Notes under the pieces: model-generated
Databases searched by the model: none
The model's input: the letters and a program-made list of their open reading frames with translations, nothing else
Told to the model about the DNA's origin: nothing
Position numbers and translations under genes: made by a program
NCBI GenBank assembly: GCA_002715725.1
Contig: PAZU01000034.1
Coordinates: 1 to 48,474, forward strand
Direction: 5' to 3'
Length of the DNA: 48,474 nucleotides
DNA from: Methanobacteriota archaeon
GTDB lineage: Archaea > Thermoplasmatota > Poseidoniia > Poseidoniales > Poseidoniaceae
In this document: one piece after another, positions 28,348 to 36,879 of the stretch
Position numbering within the stretch: position 1 is the first letter of the stretch
Layout of the letters: each line of letters starts with the position of its first letter

Positions 28348-29880
28348 ATGTCAAATGTTTCTATATCTTTAGCTCGTAGACGTAGCGCACAGCTAGCTGC
28401 TCAGTCTATTACGACTGAACCTAAGGTTGTAATTACTCCTCCTCATGTTGTAAAAGCGCGTCAGAGTTTTGCATATTTTTGCGAACTCATGGGCAAACCA
28501 GCCGCTAAACATATGAAAGATTGGCATAACGCCTTTCTGACAGGAGAAAGCAATGAGCATTTGCTGGACGTAGCAGGCCCTAATACTTGCTTGTTGAGTC
28601 CGAGAGGAAGTGCTAAGTCAACCGTGATAGGTATGTTGGTTGCATGGCTAATAGGACGTCATGCAGAGAAAAAGAAGTTACTCAGAACACTGTATGTTTC
28701 TTATAACGTTGACGTCGCAAGAAACAAAAGTGCTGCGATTAAAAATTTAATTTGTAATAAGGAATATCAGGAAATTTTCCCAACTGTTCGCTTGTCTAAA
28801 CATCGAACAAGTGATGAATTATGGTCTATTGATTTCGAGTTTGCAGAGATAGATATCAGAGGAGAAGATGCTTTTACAGTTGCTTGTGCGGGATTAAAAG
28901 GAACAATTACGTCTAAAAGAAGTTCCTTGATTATTGTTGATGACGCGATCAAAAGTGCCGCAGCTATTGCAAACCCAGACATTAGAAGAGAGATGGAAGC
29001 AAATTGGAATAATGTCATCGTTCCAACCATGTTCCAAGGTGCTCGTGCAATAGCCTTAGGTACTAGATTCCATTTTGATGATTTATTTACAACTACTTTT
29101 TGTGAAAAAAGAGGCTGGAAAGTTATAACGCAAGGAGCTTTGTCTTACGACGATAGTGGTAATCCTAAATCTTATTGGCCCAAAATGTGGTCGATTAAAT
29201 ATCTTTTAAAACTGCAAGCAGAAGATAGAACTTCTTTTTCTTATCAGTATTTGAATCGACCAATTAAAACGACAGAATTAGGAATATCTCCTGAATTATT
29301 TGTAAAAGGCGAAGTTCCTGACGATTACGACATTGTTGGAGTAGGTATTGATTTATCTGCAGGGATGTCAGAAAGAAACGATTGGACAGTATTCACCTTG
29401 GCAGGGCGAGTTGGTGACAAGGTTTATATCATTGATTACAAAAGAATGCGTTCAATGGGAAACATTGAAAAGGTAGAAGCTTTATGTGAATTACTAGTGG
29501 AATGGAATCTTTTAAGAATGAATGATGATGGACAATTTTTTAGAACTGATTCGCCTGTAGTCATATGGCCTGAAGTTGTCGCATATCAAAAAAGTTTTGA
29601 AGGAGATTTAAAGAGAATGTTGTTTAATGAATGGCAGCTCTATAATTTAAGTATTAGTCCTGTCAAAGGTTTTCGAGGTGACAAGCTTGCACGCCTTCGA
29701 GGGATTATTGGTCTTTTTCAAGGTAAAAAGATTATTTTTAACAAATATCGAGATTTCTCTTGCATGACTGATGAAGTGATTAACTTTGGTCATGCTTCAC
29801 ATGATGATTGTGCTGACTCTTTGAATATGGTCGTACAAGGTCTGATGAAACGTGGCGGTGCTCAAATAGAATGGAGATAA
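28348..29880 (+). CDS. terL: large terminase subunit
   Basis: 510 aa, the usual length. N-terminal ATPase: Walker A LLSPRGSAKSTVIGML (about residues 81-96), Walker B SLIIVDD (about 194-200). C-terminal RNase H-like nuclease: VGVGIDLSAGMSERNDW (about 331-347) and final HDDCADSLNMVVQG, which supply the acidic metal ligands. It packages DNA into the prohead through the portal encoded by the next gene, which starts 9 nt after its stop. Confidence 0.93.
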   Translation: MSNVSISLARRRSAQLAAQSITTEPKVVITPPHVVKARQSFAYFCELMGKPAAKHMKDWHNAFLTGESNEHLLDVAGPNTCLLSPRGSAKSTVIGMLVAWLIGRHAEKKKLLRTLYVSYNVDVARNKSAAIKNLICNKEYQEIFPTVRLSKHRTSDELWSIDFEFAEIDIRGEDAFTVACAGLKGTITSKRSSLIIVDDAIKSAAAIANPDIRREMEANWNNVIVPTMFQGARAIALGTRFHFDDLFTTTFCEKRGWKVITQGALSYDDSGNPKSYWPKMWSIKYLLKLQAEDRTSFSYQYLNRPIKTTELGISPELFVKGEVPDDYDIVGVGIDLSAGMSERNDWTVFTLAGRVGDKVYIIDYKRMRSMGNIEKVEALCELLVEWNLLRMNDDGQFFRTDSPVVIWPEVVAYQKSFEGDLKRMLFNEWQLYNLSISPVKGFRGDKLARLRGIIGLFQGKKIIFNKYRDFSCMTDEVINFGHASHDDCADSLNMVVQGLMKRGGAQIEWR

Positions 29881-29889
29881 AATTATAAA

Positions 29890-32127
29890 ATGAGTAATCC
29901 AAACAACGAACGGTATCGCCAAATACTTGAGGCTGCACGCAAGCGGGATGGCAGCAGTGGTACCGATACTATGGTGGTTAATAGCCACCTAGCACAGATG
30001 AAGCTTTTCATGCTTCGTCAAGGTATAGAGTTTTTCCCTACACAGGACACCTTTGGTTTTAGAAGGCTTTTCCTCAATCAATTAGTAGAAGAGAACGAGA
30101 TTGATAGTCGTTTAGAAGGAATTGTTGATGATTTCTTGATCGATGGAAAAGGATTATTTTATTTTCGCCCTATCAACGATACCTATCGTTTGATGTGGTT
30201 TAGTAAGGATAATTACAGAGCATATTACGACGCACAGTCTGAACTAGAAGAAGTTGAATTAATTTATTCTTTCAACGTTCGCTCAGGAGTGGGAGCGTTA
30301 GCAATCCCTGGCGTGGATGGAGGAAGTAAAAAATATGTCAAGTTAAGAGTTCGAAGAGACAGCATCAAAGAGTCAATTACGTCAGAAAAACCCTCTTTTG
30401 AAGCAGGTGCAATTAACAATTTCTCGTATTCTCCTACTACGACTAGAACACTGACAAATAGCCTCGGATTCGTCCCAGCAGTGGAATCGTTTAACACGAT
30501 GAAATCCACAGGTATGGATTCCACAGGTGACTTTGATTGGTTATCTGATCAAATTGTCTTGCATGATGATTTAGTTAAAAATATTAGGACTAATATCACC
30601 TTCTTTGGCAACCCTACTCTTGTCTCTAGTCGTCCCAAGCATGATCTAGTCGAGTCTGCAGGTGAAGACACCCTAAGACCTACTATTAGCTCTCAGGCTG
30701 GCTTTTCTTCCGCAGGTAGACCTTCCACAAGGAATAGCGATCCTGGGGCTTCAGGAGGCTCAGGGAAGGTTCCTCGTATTATTGCTAACGTTGAGCCAAC
30801 TGATAGGGCTGTTTACTTAACCCCAGATGCTGTTTCAGGCGATCAAAACCTATATGCAAGACAATATCGAGAAGAACTAAGAACAGCTTTAGGAGGAGTA
30901 GACGAGTTAGGTATTAGTTCAGGAGCTACTGCGTATGAGATTAAATCCTTATATGGACGTGCTGCTACAACAGCTACTCGTAGATGTAGAGGTCTTTTGA
31001 CCTACGGATTAGCCAAATTGTTTGCATTGATTATTTATCACGAAGAAAGAATTTTCAGAGATTCATTTGCTATGGCTGTTGGAATGCAAACTCCAATAGT
31101 TCCTATTAAAGAAGATTTTGCAGAAGAGCAAGATTATATATTGGCAACCAATGTATTTGCCGAACAACGGAAAGTATTCGAAGCAGAATTAGACTTAGCT
31201 ATTCAAACAGCAGTGCAGGACAGGAATTTGCCACCCGGAGTGGTTGGTCTTATTCCTGATGGCAACAGGAAAGTTGAATGGAGATGGAAGGGACCAGTCT
31301 TCGAAGACGGTACAGACGATATACTGAATTCAAGTATTGTCGTCAGAAACCTACAGGAATTAGGCGTTAATAGCGTCGAAGCTCTGAGGTATCTCTTCCC
31401 TGATAAAACAGATGAGGAGCGAAGTGCAATGCTTAGTGGCTACCCATTCAGGATGGCTCAAGCCACTCAAAGCAGTATTGGGACTTTCTTGTCGCTTATA
31501 AATGACATGCGACAAACGCCTCATCCCCAGGCTCCGGATCTTCCTTTGCTGGCAGACCCTAAACTAGATTTAACACCCTATGTCTATAGGGCAATAGAAT
31601 TCCTTAAACGAGAACTAACTTACAGTGGACAATACACAGACGACACAGGCTCCGGCGATCCAGCCGAACTCGATACCATCGAGCGCGCCCGTGCAGCAAG
31701 GGGCTTACCAACAAGCACCAGCCCAGAGCGCCCAAGTTTCGTACCAGACAGCTTCGGCTCCCTCACCACAGATAGCAGCTCCACAAGTGGAGCAGCAGGC
31801 ACCGGTTCAGGCACCAGCCCAGGAGGTGAACCCATGGCAGGAGGCGTTCAAGAGTCTCAGCGACAGTTTGAGCGGAACGCAGAACTCCCAACCCCAGGCA
31901 GCCTACTCGACGCCGACCCCACAGGCACCAACACAACAGCCAAGCTACCCCTCTCAGGAGAGCGCGTATCAGGCAGCTCCATCAGTTTCGGGGATGCAGA
32001 CCTACGTGCCCCAAGCAACGCAGGCTTATTCCCAGACACAGCAGCCACAGATACAGAGCTCACCGAACGTAGCGAATCCAACAAGCAGCGACGAGTATCT
32101 CGCCAACGTAAGTCAAGAAAGTCTTGA
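29890..32127 (+). CDS. portal protein
   Basis: 745 aa. Portal-like features: an N-terminal region with LFMLRQGIEFFPTQDTFGFR and RLEGIVDDFLIDGKGLF, a beta-rich middle, and the helical LGGVDELGISSGATAYEIKS followed by ATTATRRCRGLLTYGLAKLF. The last 168 residues are Ser/Thr/Gly/Pro-rich and disordered-looking and lie entirely in the 503-nt overlap with the 31625-32701 ORF. Forms the dodecameric DNA gateway and terminase dock. The call rests on motif memory, length and position after terL. Confidence 0.85.
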   Translation: MSNPNNERYRQILEAARKRDGSSGTDTMVVNSHLAQMKLFMLRQGIEFFPTQDTFGFRRLFLNQLVEENEIDSRLEGIVDDFLIDGKGLFYFRPINDTYRLMWFSKDNYRAYYDAQSELEEVELIYSFNVRSGVGALAIPGVDGGSKKYVKLRVRRDSIKESITSEKPSFEAGAINNFSYSPTTTRTLTNSLGFVPAVESFNTMKSTGMDSTGDFDWLSDQIVLHDDLVKNIRTNITFFGNPTLVSSRPKHDLVESAGEDTLRPTISSQAGFSSAGRPSTRNSDPGASGGSGKVPRIIANVEPTDRAVYLTPDAVSGDQNLYARQYREELRTALGGVDELGISSGATAYEIKSLYGRAATTATRRCRGLLTYGLAKLFALIIYHEERIFRDSFAMAVGMQTPIVPIKEDFAEEQDYILATNVFAEQRKVFEAELDLAIQTAVQDRNLPPGVVGLIPDGNRKVEWRWKGPVFEDGTDDILNSSIVVRNLQELGVNSVEALRYLFPDKTDEERSAMLSGYPFRMAQATQSSIGTFLSLINDMRQTPHPQAPDLPLLADPKLDLTPYVYRAIEFLKRELTYSGQYTDDTGSGDPAELDTIERARAARGLPTSTSPERPSFVPDSFGSLTTDSSSTSGAAGTGSGTSPGGEPMAGGVQESQRQFERNAELPTPGSLLDADPTGTNTTAKLPLSGERVSGSSISFGDADLRAPSNAGLFPDTAATDTELTERSESNKQRRVSRQRKSRKS

Positions 32128-32701
32128 AGTTTTAAATCACTTTGGAGCAGAAGCACCAGCTTTACTAAATAGATATTCTTGCGTAGTAGAAGATGCTTTA
32201 CTAAAGCAGACTCAAACTGCAGCAGACGCTCTTAAAAAGGTAGAATCATTAACTCAAAATATTGCTGGAGCTAAGAAGGTTGTAGACGCAGCAGCAGAAG
32301 ATAACGCTGCTTATCACACCATGTTGACTAATCCCGACATGTTGTCTTCTTACGTCAACGAATTCTTTGGTCCTAATGGTCCTCATCCTGTTGAACTAGC
32401 CCAAGATAGACTTGCTGCAGAAGTAGCAGCTAATGAAGCTCGTTTTGGTCAGACTCAGGCAGCTCCAGCACCACAAGCAGCTCCAGCTCCTCAAGCTCCA
32501 GCTCCTCAGGCTCCAGCTCCAGAATTTCGCAGACCTCAGTTAGATATGCCTCAACCTGGCGTTCAGGCTCCTGCAGGAGGAGAGGATTTTTGGTCTAACT
32601 TCTCTGCTATGAGTGATAAGAATCCTCAGGCAGCATGGCAAATCTTAAGCCAAGCAACACCTGACGCTCTTCGTAGCAAAGTCTTAGTATCTGAAGCTTA
32701 A
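31625..32701 (+). CDS. scaffold-like protein overlapping the portal gene in another frame
   Basis: 358 aa from GTG. The first 165 residues are Gln/Pro/Ala/Ser-rich and disordered and are encoded wholly within the portal gene in a different frame. The C-terminal part is credible helical protein (SLEVLNHFGAEAPALLNRYS; AADALKKVESLTQNIAGAKK), then APAPQ repeats and a last helix ending KVLVSEA. A terminator follows. Position behind the portal and the helical/low-complexity make-up suggest a scaffolding or internal core protein. The true start could be internal. Confidence 0.7.
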   Translation: MDNTQTTQAPAIQPNSIPSSAPVQQGAYQQAPAQSAQVSYQTASAPSPQIAAPQVEQQAPVQAPAQEVNPWQEAFKSLSDSLSGTQNSQPQAAYSTPTPQAPTQQPSYPSQESAYQAAPSVSGMQTYVPQATQAYSQTQQPQIQSSPNVANPTSSDEYLANVSQESLEVLNHFGAEAPALLNRYSCVVEDALLKQTQTAADALKKVESLTQNIAGAKKVVDAAAEDNAAYHTMLTNPDMLSSYVNEFFGPNGPHPVELAQDRLAAEVAANEARFGQTQAAPAPQAAPAPQAPAPQAPAPEFRRPQLDMPQPGVQAPAGGEDFWSNFSAMSDKNPQAAWQILSQATPDALRSKVLVSEA

Positions 32702-32715
32702 ATAGCTTTACATTT

Positions 32716-32749
32716 AGCCACTGCCATTTAAGATGGTGGTGGCTTTTTT
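32716..32749 (+). terminator. intrinsic terminator of the virion operon
   Basis: AGCCAC-TGCCAT stem pairs with ATGGTG-GTGGCT across a 5-nt loop, followed by six T at 32744-32749. It closes the rightward operon that ends with the scaffold-like gene. Confidence 0.85.
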
Positions 32750-32762
32750 GTGAGTTGCAATA

Positions 32763-33338
32763 TTGGATCTACATAATCAAATCATTATTAAAGATGATTT
32801 AGTATGTCCTGCCTTACAGGACGCTATTCACGCCATTGCTGCCGCTCCTACCATGGCTTGGTACAACGGAGGAGAACACGATAGATATCAAGGCATGTCG
32901 GCTCCTATTTTTGATAGTGGAAATGGTGGACATATAAATCACCCAGGATTGTATTACTTGTCGTTACCGATACTCCTGCAAACCGCATATACGGTATTAG
33001 ATAAAAATGTATCAGAAGTAATGAGGTTCAGAATTGGATTATTTCTGCATACGATGAATATGAAGAATAAAAGTACACAACATAGGATGCATACTGACTA
33101 TGATTTTCCTCATCAAAATATGTTGTACTACGTCAATAACAGTGATGGTGTGACTACTATTGTTGATTGGGATGATAAAGAAGTGAACGTCGAACCTAAA
33201 AAAGGTCGTATTGTTTTATTTCCTGGAAGTTTAATGCACTGCTCTCATGATCCTGAGCATCATCACTCCAGAATGGTTATTAATATGAATTTTATGCTGG
33301 AAGGTGTGGAGTCAGAGAGAAAATTATATAGACGTTAG
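32763..33338 (+). CDS. 2OG-Fe(II) oxygenase family protein
   Basis: 191 aa from TTG. HxD motif HTDYDFPHQNMLYYVN (about residues 109-124), distal His in GRIVLFPGSLMHCSHDPEHH and the 2-oxoglutarate Arg in SRMVINMNF give the complete Fe(II)/2OG site. Its only 13-nt gap after the terminator means the promoter must overlap the terminator region. Substrate unknown; second of five such enzymes in the window. Confidence 0.82.
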   Translation: MDLHNQIIIKDDLVCPALQDAIHAIAAAPTMAWYNGGEHDRYQGMSAPIFDSGNGGHINHPGLYYLSLPILLQTAYTVLDKNVSEVMRFRIGLFLHTMNMKNKSTQHRMHTDYDFPHQNMLYYVNNSDGVTTIVDWDDKEVNVEPKKGRIVLFPGSLMHCSHDPEHHHSRMVINMNFMLEGVESERKLYRR

Positions 33339-33342
33339 CCTT

Positions 33343-33576
33343 TTACATTCCTTGGTAAATTTTCATTGCTTCAGCTTTGTAAGACTCCATCAAGTCATCA
33401 GCTTTGAACGTTGAAAAATCAATTCCATCCGCCAATAAAGCTGCTGCCCCTGAAGGTATTTGACCTGCTTGGACAGCATCATAAACTTGACGAGTTGAAA
33501 TACGACCTATCTTTATTTCGTTGTAGATATTGGCTGCAATTTGTCGGTCTTCGTCACTAATCCTTGACCAAGTCAT
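33343..33576 (-). CDS. hypothetical helical protein
   Basis: 77 aa on the minus strand between two rightward genes (MTWSRISDEDRQIAANIYNE...). Helical, soluble, with GRISTRQVYDAVQAGQIPSG that could be a small HTH, although no clear signature is present. A purine-rich AAAAGAAA precedes the ATG. Confidence 0.55.
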   Translation of the reverse strand: MTWSRISDEDRQIAANIYNEIKIGRISTRQVYDAVQAGQIPSGAAALLADGIDFSTFKADDLMESYKAEAMKIYQGM

Positions 33577-33712
33577 TTCTTTTTCTTTTCGTATTCTTCC
33601 ATGCTACCAACTCCAATTGCAAGACCAGTACCCTAGCGATATTGCAAACAGAAAAGCAGAGCTTATATAAATCATTAATACAGATAATATGCCGAATTGC
33701 TAACATTAGATC

Positions 33713-33767
33713 TGAATCATTCGTGATTCATTTAATACCCCAAACCGAGACCATGGGGGTAAGTCTC
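33713..33767 (+). promoter_or_regulatory. psbA 5' leader with hairpin and possible H-type pseudoknot
   Basis: TGAATCA-TTCG-TGATTCA (33713-33730) is a perfect hairpin with a TTCG tetraloop. Downstream, ACCCC (33737-33741) pairs with GGGGT (33756-33760) and GAGAC (33747-33751) pairs with GTCTC (33763-33767); the two stems interlock in pseudoknot order. The leader ends 37 nt before the psbA ATG. A possible -10 TAATAT lies near 33686. Confidence 0.5.
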
Positions 33768-33804
33768 TCATCTTACAAGTTCACAAAATCGTACTATTAC
33801 TTAA

Positions 33805-34890
33805 ATGACTTCTTCTTCTTTAACAAGAAGCGGCAGCGTTTTGAAGGGATGGGACGAGTTCTGTGAGTGGACTACTTCTACTAGCAATCGTATTTACGTT
33901 GGTTGGTTTGGAGTCTTAATGATTCCATGTCTACTTGCTGCAGCAACTTGTTTCATCATTGCTTTCATAGCTGCCCCTCCTGTCGATATTGACGGGATTC
34001 GCGAACCAGTAGCAGGTTCATTCTTATATGGAAACAACATCATCTCAGGAGCCGTTGTACCGTCATCTAACGCAATCGGTCTTCACTTCTACCCAATCTG
34101 GGAAGCTGCAACCGTCGACGAGTGGTTGTATAACGGAGGACCATATCAACTCGTGGTGTTCCATTTTCTCATCGGGATCTCCGCCTACATGGGACGCCAA
34201 TGGGAATTGTCATATCGGCTCGGGATGAGGCCTTGGATCTGTGTTGCTTACTCAGCGCCAGTATCCGCAGCTTTTGCTGTATTCCTCGTCTATCCTTTCG
34301 GACAAGGATCATTCAGTGACGGTATGCCTCTCGGCATTTCAGGCACGTTCAACTTTATGTTTGTCTTTCAGGCGGAACATAATATCCTCATGCATCCATT
34401 CCACATGGCAGGTGTGGCGGGTATGTTTGGTGGTGCTTTGTTTAGTGCTATGCATGGTTCACTGGTTACCTCCTCTCTTATTAGAGAGACCACAGGACTA
34501 GACTCTCAGAACTATGGCTACAAATTCGGACAAGAGGAAGAGACGTACAACATCGTCGCAGCTCATGGCTACTTCGGACGTCTTATCTTCCAATACGCCT
34601 CGTTTAACAACTCTCGTAGTCTTCACTTTTTTCTTGCTTCTTGGCCTGTTATTTGTGTTTGGCTCACCTCAATGGGTATATGCACAATGGCCTTTAACCT
34701 CAACGGATTTAACTTTAATCAATCTGTTGTAGATGCTTCAGGCAAAGTTGTACCAACCTGGGGTGATGTTCTTAACAGAGCAAACCTTGGAATGGAAGTG
34801 ATGCACGAGCGTAATGCTCATAACTTCCCTCTTGATTTAGCTTCTACTGCTGCTACCGATGTAGCTTTAGTTGCTCCTTCTGTTGGATGA
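33805..34890 (+). CDS. psbA: photosystem II D1 protein
   Basis: 361 aa, the normal D1 length, with no internal stop. Recognisable D1 sequence throughout: [20 protein letters not shown] near the N-terminus, [20 protein letters not shown], the QB-site region [30 protein letters not shown] at the C-terminal processing region. It forms the reaction-centre heterodimer with D2 and binds P680, QB and the Mn cluster. Phage copies keep photosynthesis running as host D1 turns over. It is flanked by its own leader structures and a terminator, consistent with an independently regulated transcript. No Shine-Dalgarno is visible. Confidence 0.98.
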   Translation: MTSSSLTRSGSVLKGWDEFCEWTTSTSNRIYVGWFGVLMIPCLLAAATCFIIAFIAAPPVDIDGIREPVAGSFLYGNNIISGAVVPSSNAIGLHFYPIWEAATVDEWLYNGGPYQLVVFHFLIGISAYMGRQWELSYRLGMRPWICVAYSAPVSAAFAVFLVYPFGQGSFSDGMPLGISGTFNFMFVFQAEHNILMHPFHMAGVAGMFGGALFSAMHGSLVTSSLIRETTGLDSQNYGYKFGQEEETYNIVAAHGYFGRLIFQYASFNNSRSLHFFLASWPVICVWLTSMGICTMAFNLNGFNFNQSVVDASGKVVPTWGDVLNRANLGMEVMHERNAHNFPLDLASTAATDVALVAPSVG

Positions 34891-34898
34891 TGATATGA

Positions 34899-34931
34899 TT
34901 CACTCGAGGCCGCATGACCTCTGAGAGTGAA
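34899..34931 (+). other. 11-bp hairpin in the psbA 3' untranslated region
   Basis: TTCACTC-GAGG pairs with CCTC-GAGTGAA around an 8-nt loop with a 3-nt bulge, 9 nt after the psbA stop and 15 nt before the terminator. It may protect the psbA message or define a 3'-derived small RNA. Confidence 0.5.
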
Positions 34932-34946
34932 CAGGTGAGTAAAGAG

Positions 34947-34976
34947 CCCTCGTTGTGAGAACAACGGGGGTTTTTT
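34947..34976 (+). terminator. psbA intrinsic terminator
   Basis: CCCTCGTTGT, GAGA loop, ACAACGGGGG, followed by six T (34971-34976). Strong rho-independent terminator. Confidence 0.92.
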
Positions 34977-34977
34977 A

Positions 34978-35007
34978 TTGGAAACCTGTGCAAAACATTG
35001 CTATATT
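34978..35007 (+). promoter_or_regulatory. candidate sigma70-type promoter
   Basis: TTGGAA (34978-34983) and TATATT (35002-35007) separated by 18 nt, immediately after the psbA terminator and about 20 nt before the ATG at 35027. Confidence 0.45.
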
Positions 35008-35026
35008 CGTAATATTAAACAAGAAG

Positions 35027-35656
35027 ATGATGGATCTCAGAAAGAAAAGAACAGTACAAGAACTAGATTATGGCATTAAAGTATACCAAAACTTCTGTAG
35101 AGATTCTGATTTTTACCATTTCAGCCAATTAATCCAACAATTACCTTGGACAATAGATAATATATATAATTCTGAAGTTCCTGAAGAATTTCAAGACCCA
35201 GATTACCAACCTCATAAAGATATTGAAATAGACCCTAAATACAACACTCAAATGAGTTATTTTTTATTACATCCAGATCAAGCAAAATTCCCTACAAAAG
35301 AATTCGAACATGACATGTTTGGTTTTATTGTGGATGCCATAAGGAATATATTCGATGTTTATGCGTGGGCTAAGATTAAAGCCAACACCACGTTTTGCAC
35401 AAACAAGATAATAGAACACGGCTTTCACGTGGACAGAATGCCTTTAACATCGTTAAGCGAAAATCAAACTACAGCTATCCTGCATCTAGACGACTCCAAT
35501 GGATACACAAACTTTTATAAAGACAATATTATAATCCCTTCTAAATCAAACCAATTAATAACTTTCCCTTCCAATTTATATCACAGAGGTACAACCTGCA
35601 CTGATCAAGATAAGCGCCAAGTTCTCAATTTGAATTTCTTCGGAACTCCATGCTGA
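35027..35656 (+). CDS. 2OG-Fe(II) oxygenase family protein
   Basis: 209 aa from ATG 35027 (MMDLRKKRTVQELDYGIKVY); the longer frame from 34955 is rejected because it would read out of the psbA terminator. The active-site residues are visible: HVD (FHVDRMPLTSL), distal His in FPSNLYHRGTTC and Arg in KRQVLNLNFFG. Soluble. It overlaps the next oxygenase gene by 7 nt, so the two are a tandem, probably co-translated pair downstream of psbA. Confidence 0.78.
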   Translation: MMDLRKKRTVQELDYGIKVYQNFCRDSDFYHFSQLIQQLPWTIDNIYNSEVPEEFQDPDYQPHKDIEIDPKYNTQMSYFLLHPDQAKFPTKEFEHDMFGFIVDAIRNIFDVYAWAKIKANTTFCTNKIIEHGFHVDRMPLTSLSENQTTAILHLDDSNGYTNFYKDNIIIPSKSNQLITFPSNLYHRGTTCTDQDKRQVLNLNFFGTPC

Positions 35657-36321
35657 AAAACCTCTTTCCTTCTTATATTTTTAATAGCGATGCTACAACA
35701 CTCAATAATTTTAAAGATATTCAAGAAGAAATTAAACAATATTTAAACACAAAAGATCCTCATTATTTACCTTGGTTTGGTAAAACTCATAAACTATACG
35801 AAAAATCTTTCAATATAAATGATGCAAACCTATTAGGTCATTGTCCTTTATTGAAGGTTTTTATTGAAGATCAAATTGCTAGATTTTTAGTTGAAATTAA
35901 ACCGATTGAGCTAGTTAAACAAACCATCGGTCAACTGAAAATAGGTTCTTCGTGGGCTACGAAATTCGATAATGGAGATTTTGCACATCAACACCACCAT
36001 TTACCTGATGAGATTTCAGGTGTCTATTATTACCAAGTTCCTGCAACAGCTCCTTTAGATGCAGAAGATACAAATAGATATGAAGGACATTTATATTTTG
36101 TCACCCCCGTCATGGGACATTATATGTCTCCTATGACTGCACCACTGCAGAAAGTTTATGTTGCTCCGCAAGAAGGTAAACTTGTTCTTTTTCCTTCTTA
36201 TTTAGAACATGGAGTCATGCCCTGCGATAACAAAGACAAATCACGTATCAGTATATCTTTCAATGGTTCTATCCATCACAATGCGATACTTAAAGAAATT
36301 AAACAAAGAGATACAAAATAA
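35650..36321 (+). CDS. 2OG-Fe(II) oxygenase family protein
   Basis: 223 aa. First metal region AHQHHHLPDEISGVYYYQVP, then GKLVLFPSYLEHGVMPCDN (distal His) and SRISISFNG (2OG Arg). This is the form of the family most often annotated in cyanophages as a putative 2OG-Fe(II) oxygenase (PF13759 type). Overlaps the previous oxygenase gene; followed by a fragment of a further copy. Substrate unknown. Confidence 0.85.
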   Translation: MLKNLFPSYIFNSDATTLNNFKDIQEEIKQYLNTKDPHYLPWFGKTHKLYEKSFNINDANLLGHCPLLKVFIEDQIARFLVEIKPIELVKQTIGQLKIGSSWATKFDNGDFAHQHHHLPDEISGVYYYQVPATAPLDAEDTNRYEGHLYFVTPVMGHYMSPMTAPLQKVYVAPQEGKLVLFPSYLEHGVMPCDNKDKSRISISFNGSIHHNAILKEIKQRDTK

Positions 36322-36499
36322 AGAAAGAATTAGCCTTGCTTTTAATACGTATCCCAAGTTACCTTACGGGGATAATAAACGACTTACAGTAGTCGACCAC
36401 AAACACGATGCCCCGCAAAAAAAGCAACACAAGGAAAACTCCTCCACAAAGATTCACTCTTCCCAACCCACGATCAGCATGGGGCAGGCATCTCTATAG
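36281..36499 (+). pseudogene. remnant of a further 2OG-Fe(II) oxygenase C-terminus
   Basis: A frame reading NKERISLAFNTYPKLPYGD followed by NKRLTVVDHKHD matches the terminal strand typical of the family (R-I-S-[IL]-[AS]-F-N). The rest of the domain is absent, so this is a C-terminal scrap left by duplication or recombination with the neighbouring oxygenase. The frame then runs into low-complexity sequence shared with the 36408-36566 gene. Confidence 0.45.
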
Positions 36500-36566
36500 C
36501 TTGGTAGACGAAGAAGGCAAAAAACTCTGTAAAAAACCATCAAGACAAAGAAAAGGCATTATATGA
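36408..36566 (+). CDS. hypothetical small basic protein
   Basis: 52 aa, ATG 36408, TGA 36564-36566. Opens MPRKKSNTRKTPPQRFTLPN and continues PRSAWGRHLYSLVDEEGKK. Very basic with an aromatic/charged core, so nucleic-acid binding is possible. Unrecognised. Confidence 0.5.
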   Translation: MPRKKSNTRKTPPQRFTLPNPRSAWGRHLYSLVDEEGKKLCKKPSRQRKGII

Positions 36567-36663
36567 ATTTTGTTTTAGGGAAAGAGTGACAACCACATTT
36601 AAACCAGTTAAGCTGTAATTCCGTCTAATAAGGTTAGGCATTCGATCAACTGGTGGAAAGCAA

Positions 36664-36879
36664 ATGGAAGAACGAGAATCAATTCAAAAAAGAGCCATCA
36701 TGGTTCATTCATTCACAGCCGAAGTTCTAGATGAAAAGTGGACTCCGACAATTGGAGCTAAGGAATTAGAAATGGCAAATACTCGCTTAGCTGAACAACA
36801 TATTCCTTGGCGCTGGCGTTGGCACACAAAAACTAGTAACCTTGCAGGATCGATCACTCTGCAAAATGCTACAGCTTAA
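36664..36879 (+). CDS. hypothetical protein
   Basis: 71 aa (MEERESIQKRAIMVHSFTAE...), with an aromatic-basic motif IPWRWRWHTKTS. A GGTGGAAAG sequence upstream could serve as the ribosome site. Its end overlaps the clamp-like gene by 14 nt. A CCAGTT...AACTGG inverted repeat lies about 20 to 60 nt upstream, possibly an operator. Confidence 0.55.
   Translation: MEERESIQKRAIMVHSFTAEVLDEKWTPTIGAKELEMANTRLAEQHIPWRWRWHTKTSNLAGSITLQNATA

Noticed and set aside
31857-32156. 99-aa minus-strand ORF and other minus ORFs over the portal/scaffold overlap
   Set aside because: The high GC and two-frame constraint there remove stops on the opposite strand; composition is a shadow and no start context is present.
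33577-33635. Minus-strand frame ending SMEEYEKKKK with an upstream Gly-rich stretch
   Set aside because: Only about 19 sense codons between stops and no suitable start; could be a decayed gene end but cannot be supported.
33662-33690. TATAAAT as a T4-type late promoter upstream of psbA
   Set aside because: One of several A/T-rich boxes (TTATAT, TAATAT) in this leader; no other late genes in the window show the motif, so it cannot be preferred over a sigma70-type promoter.
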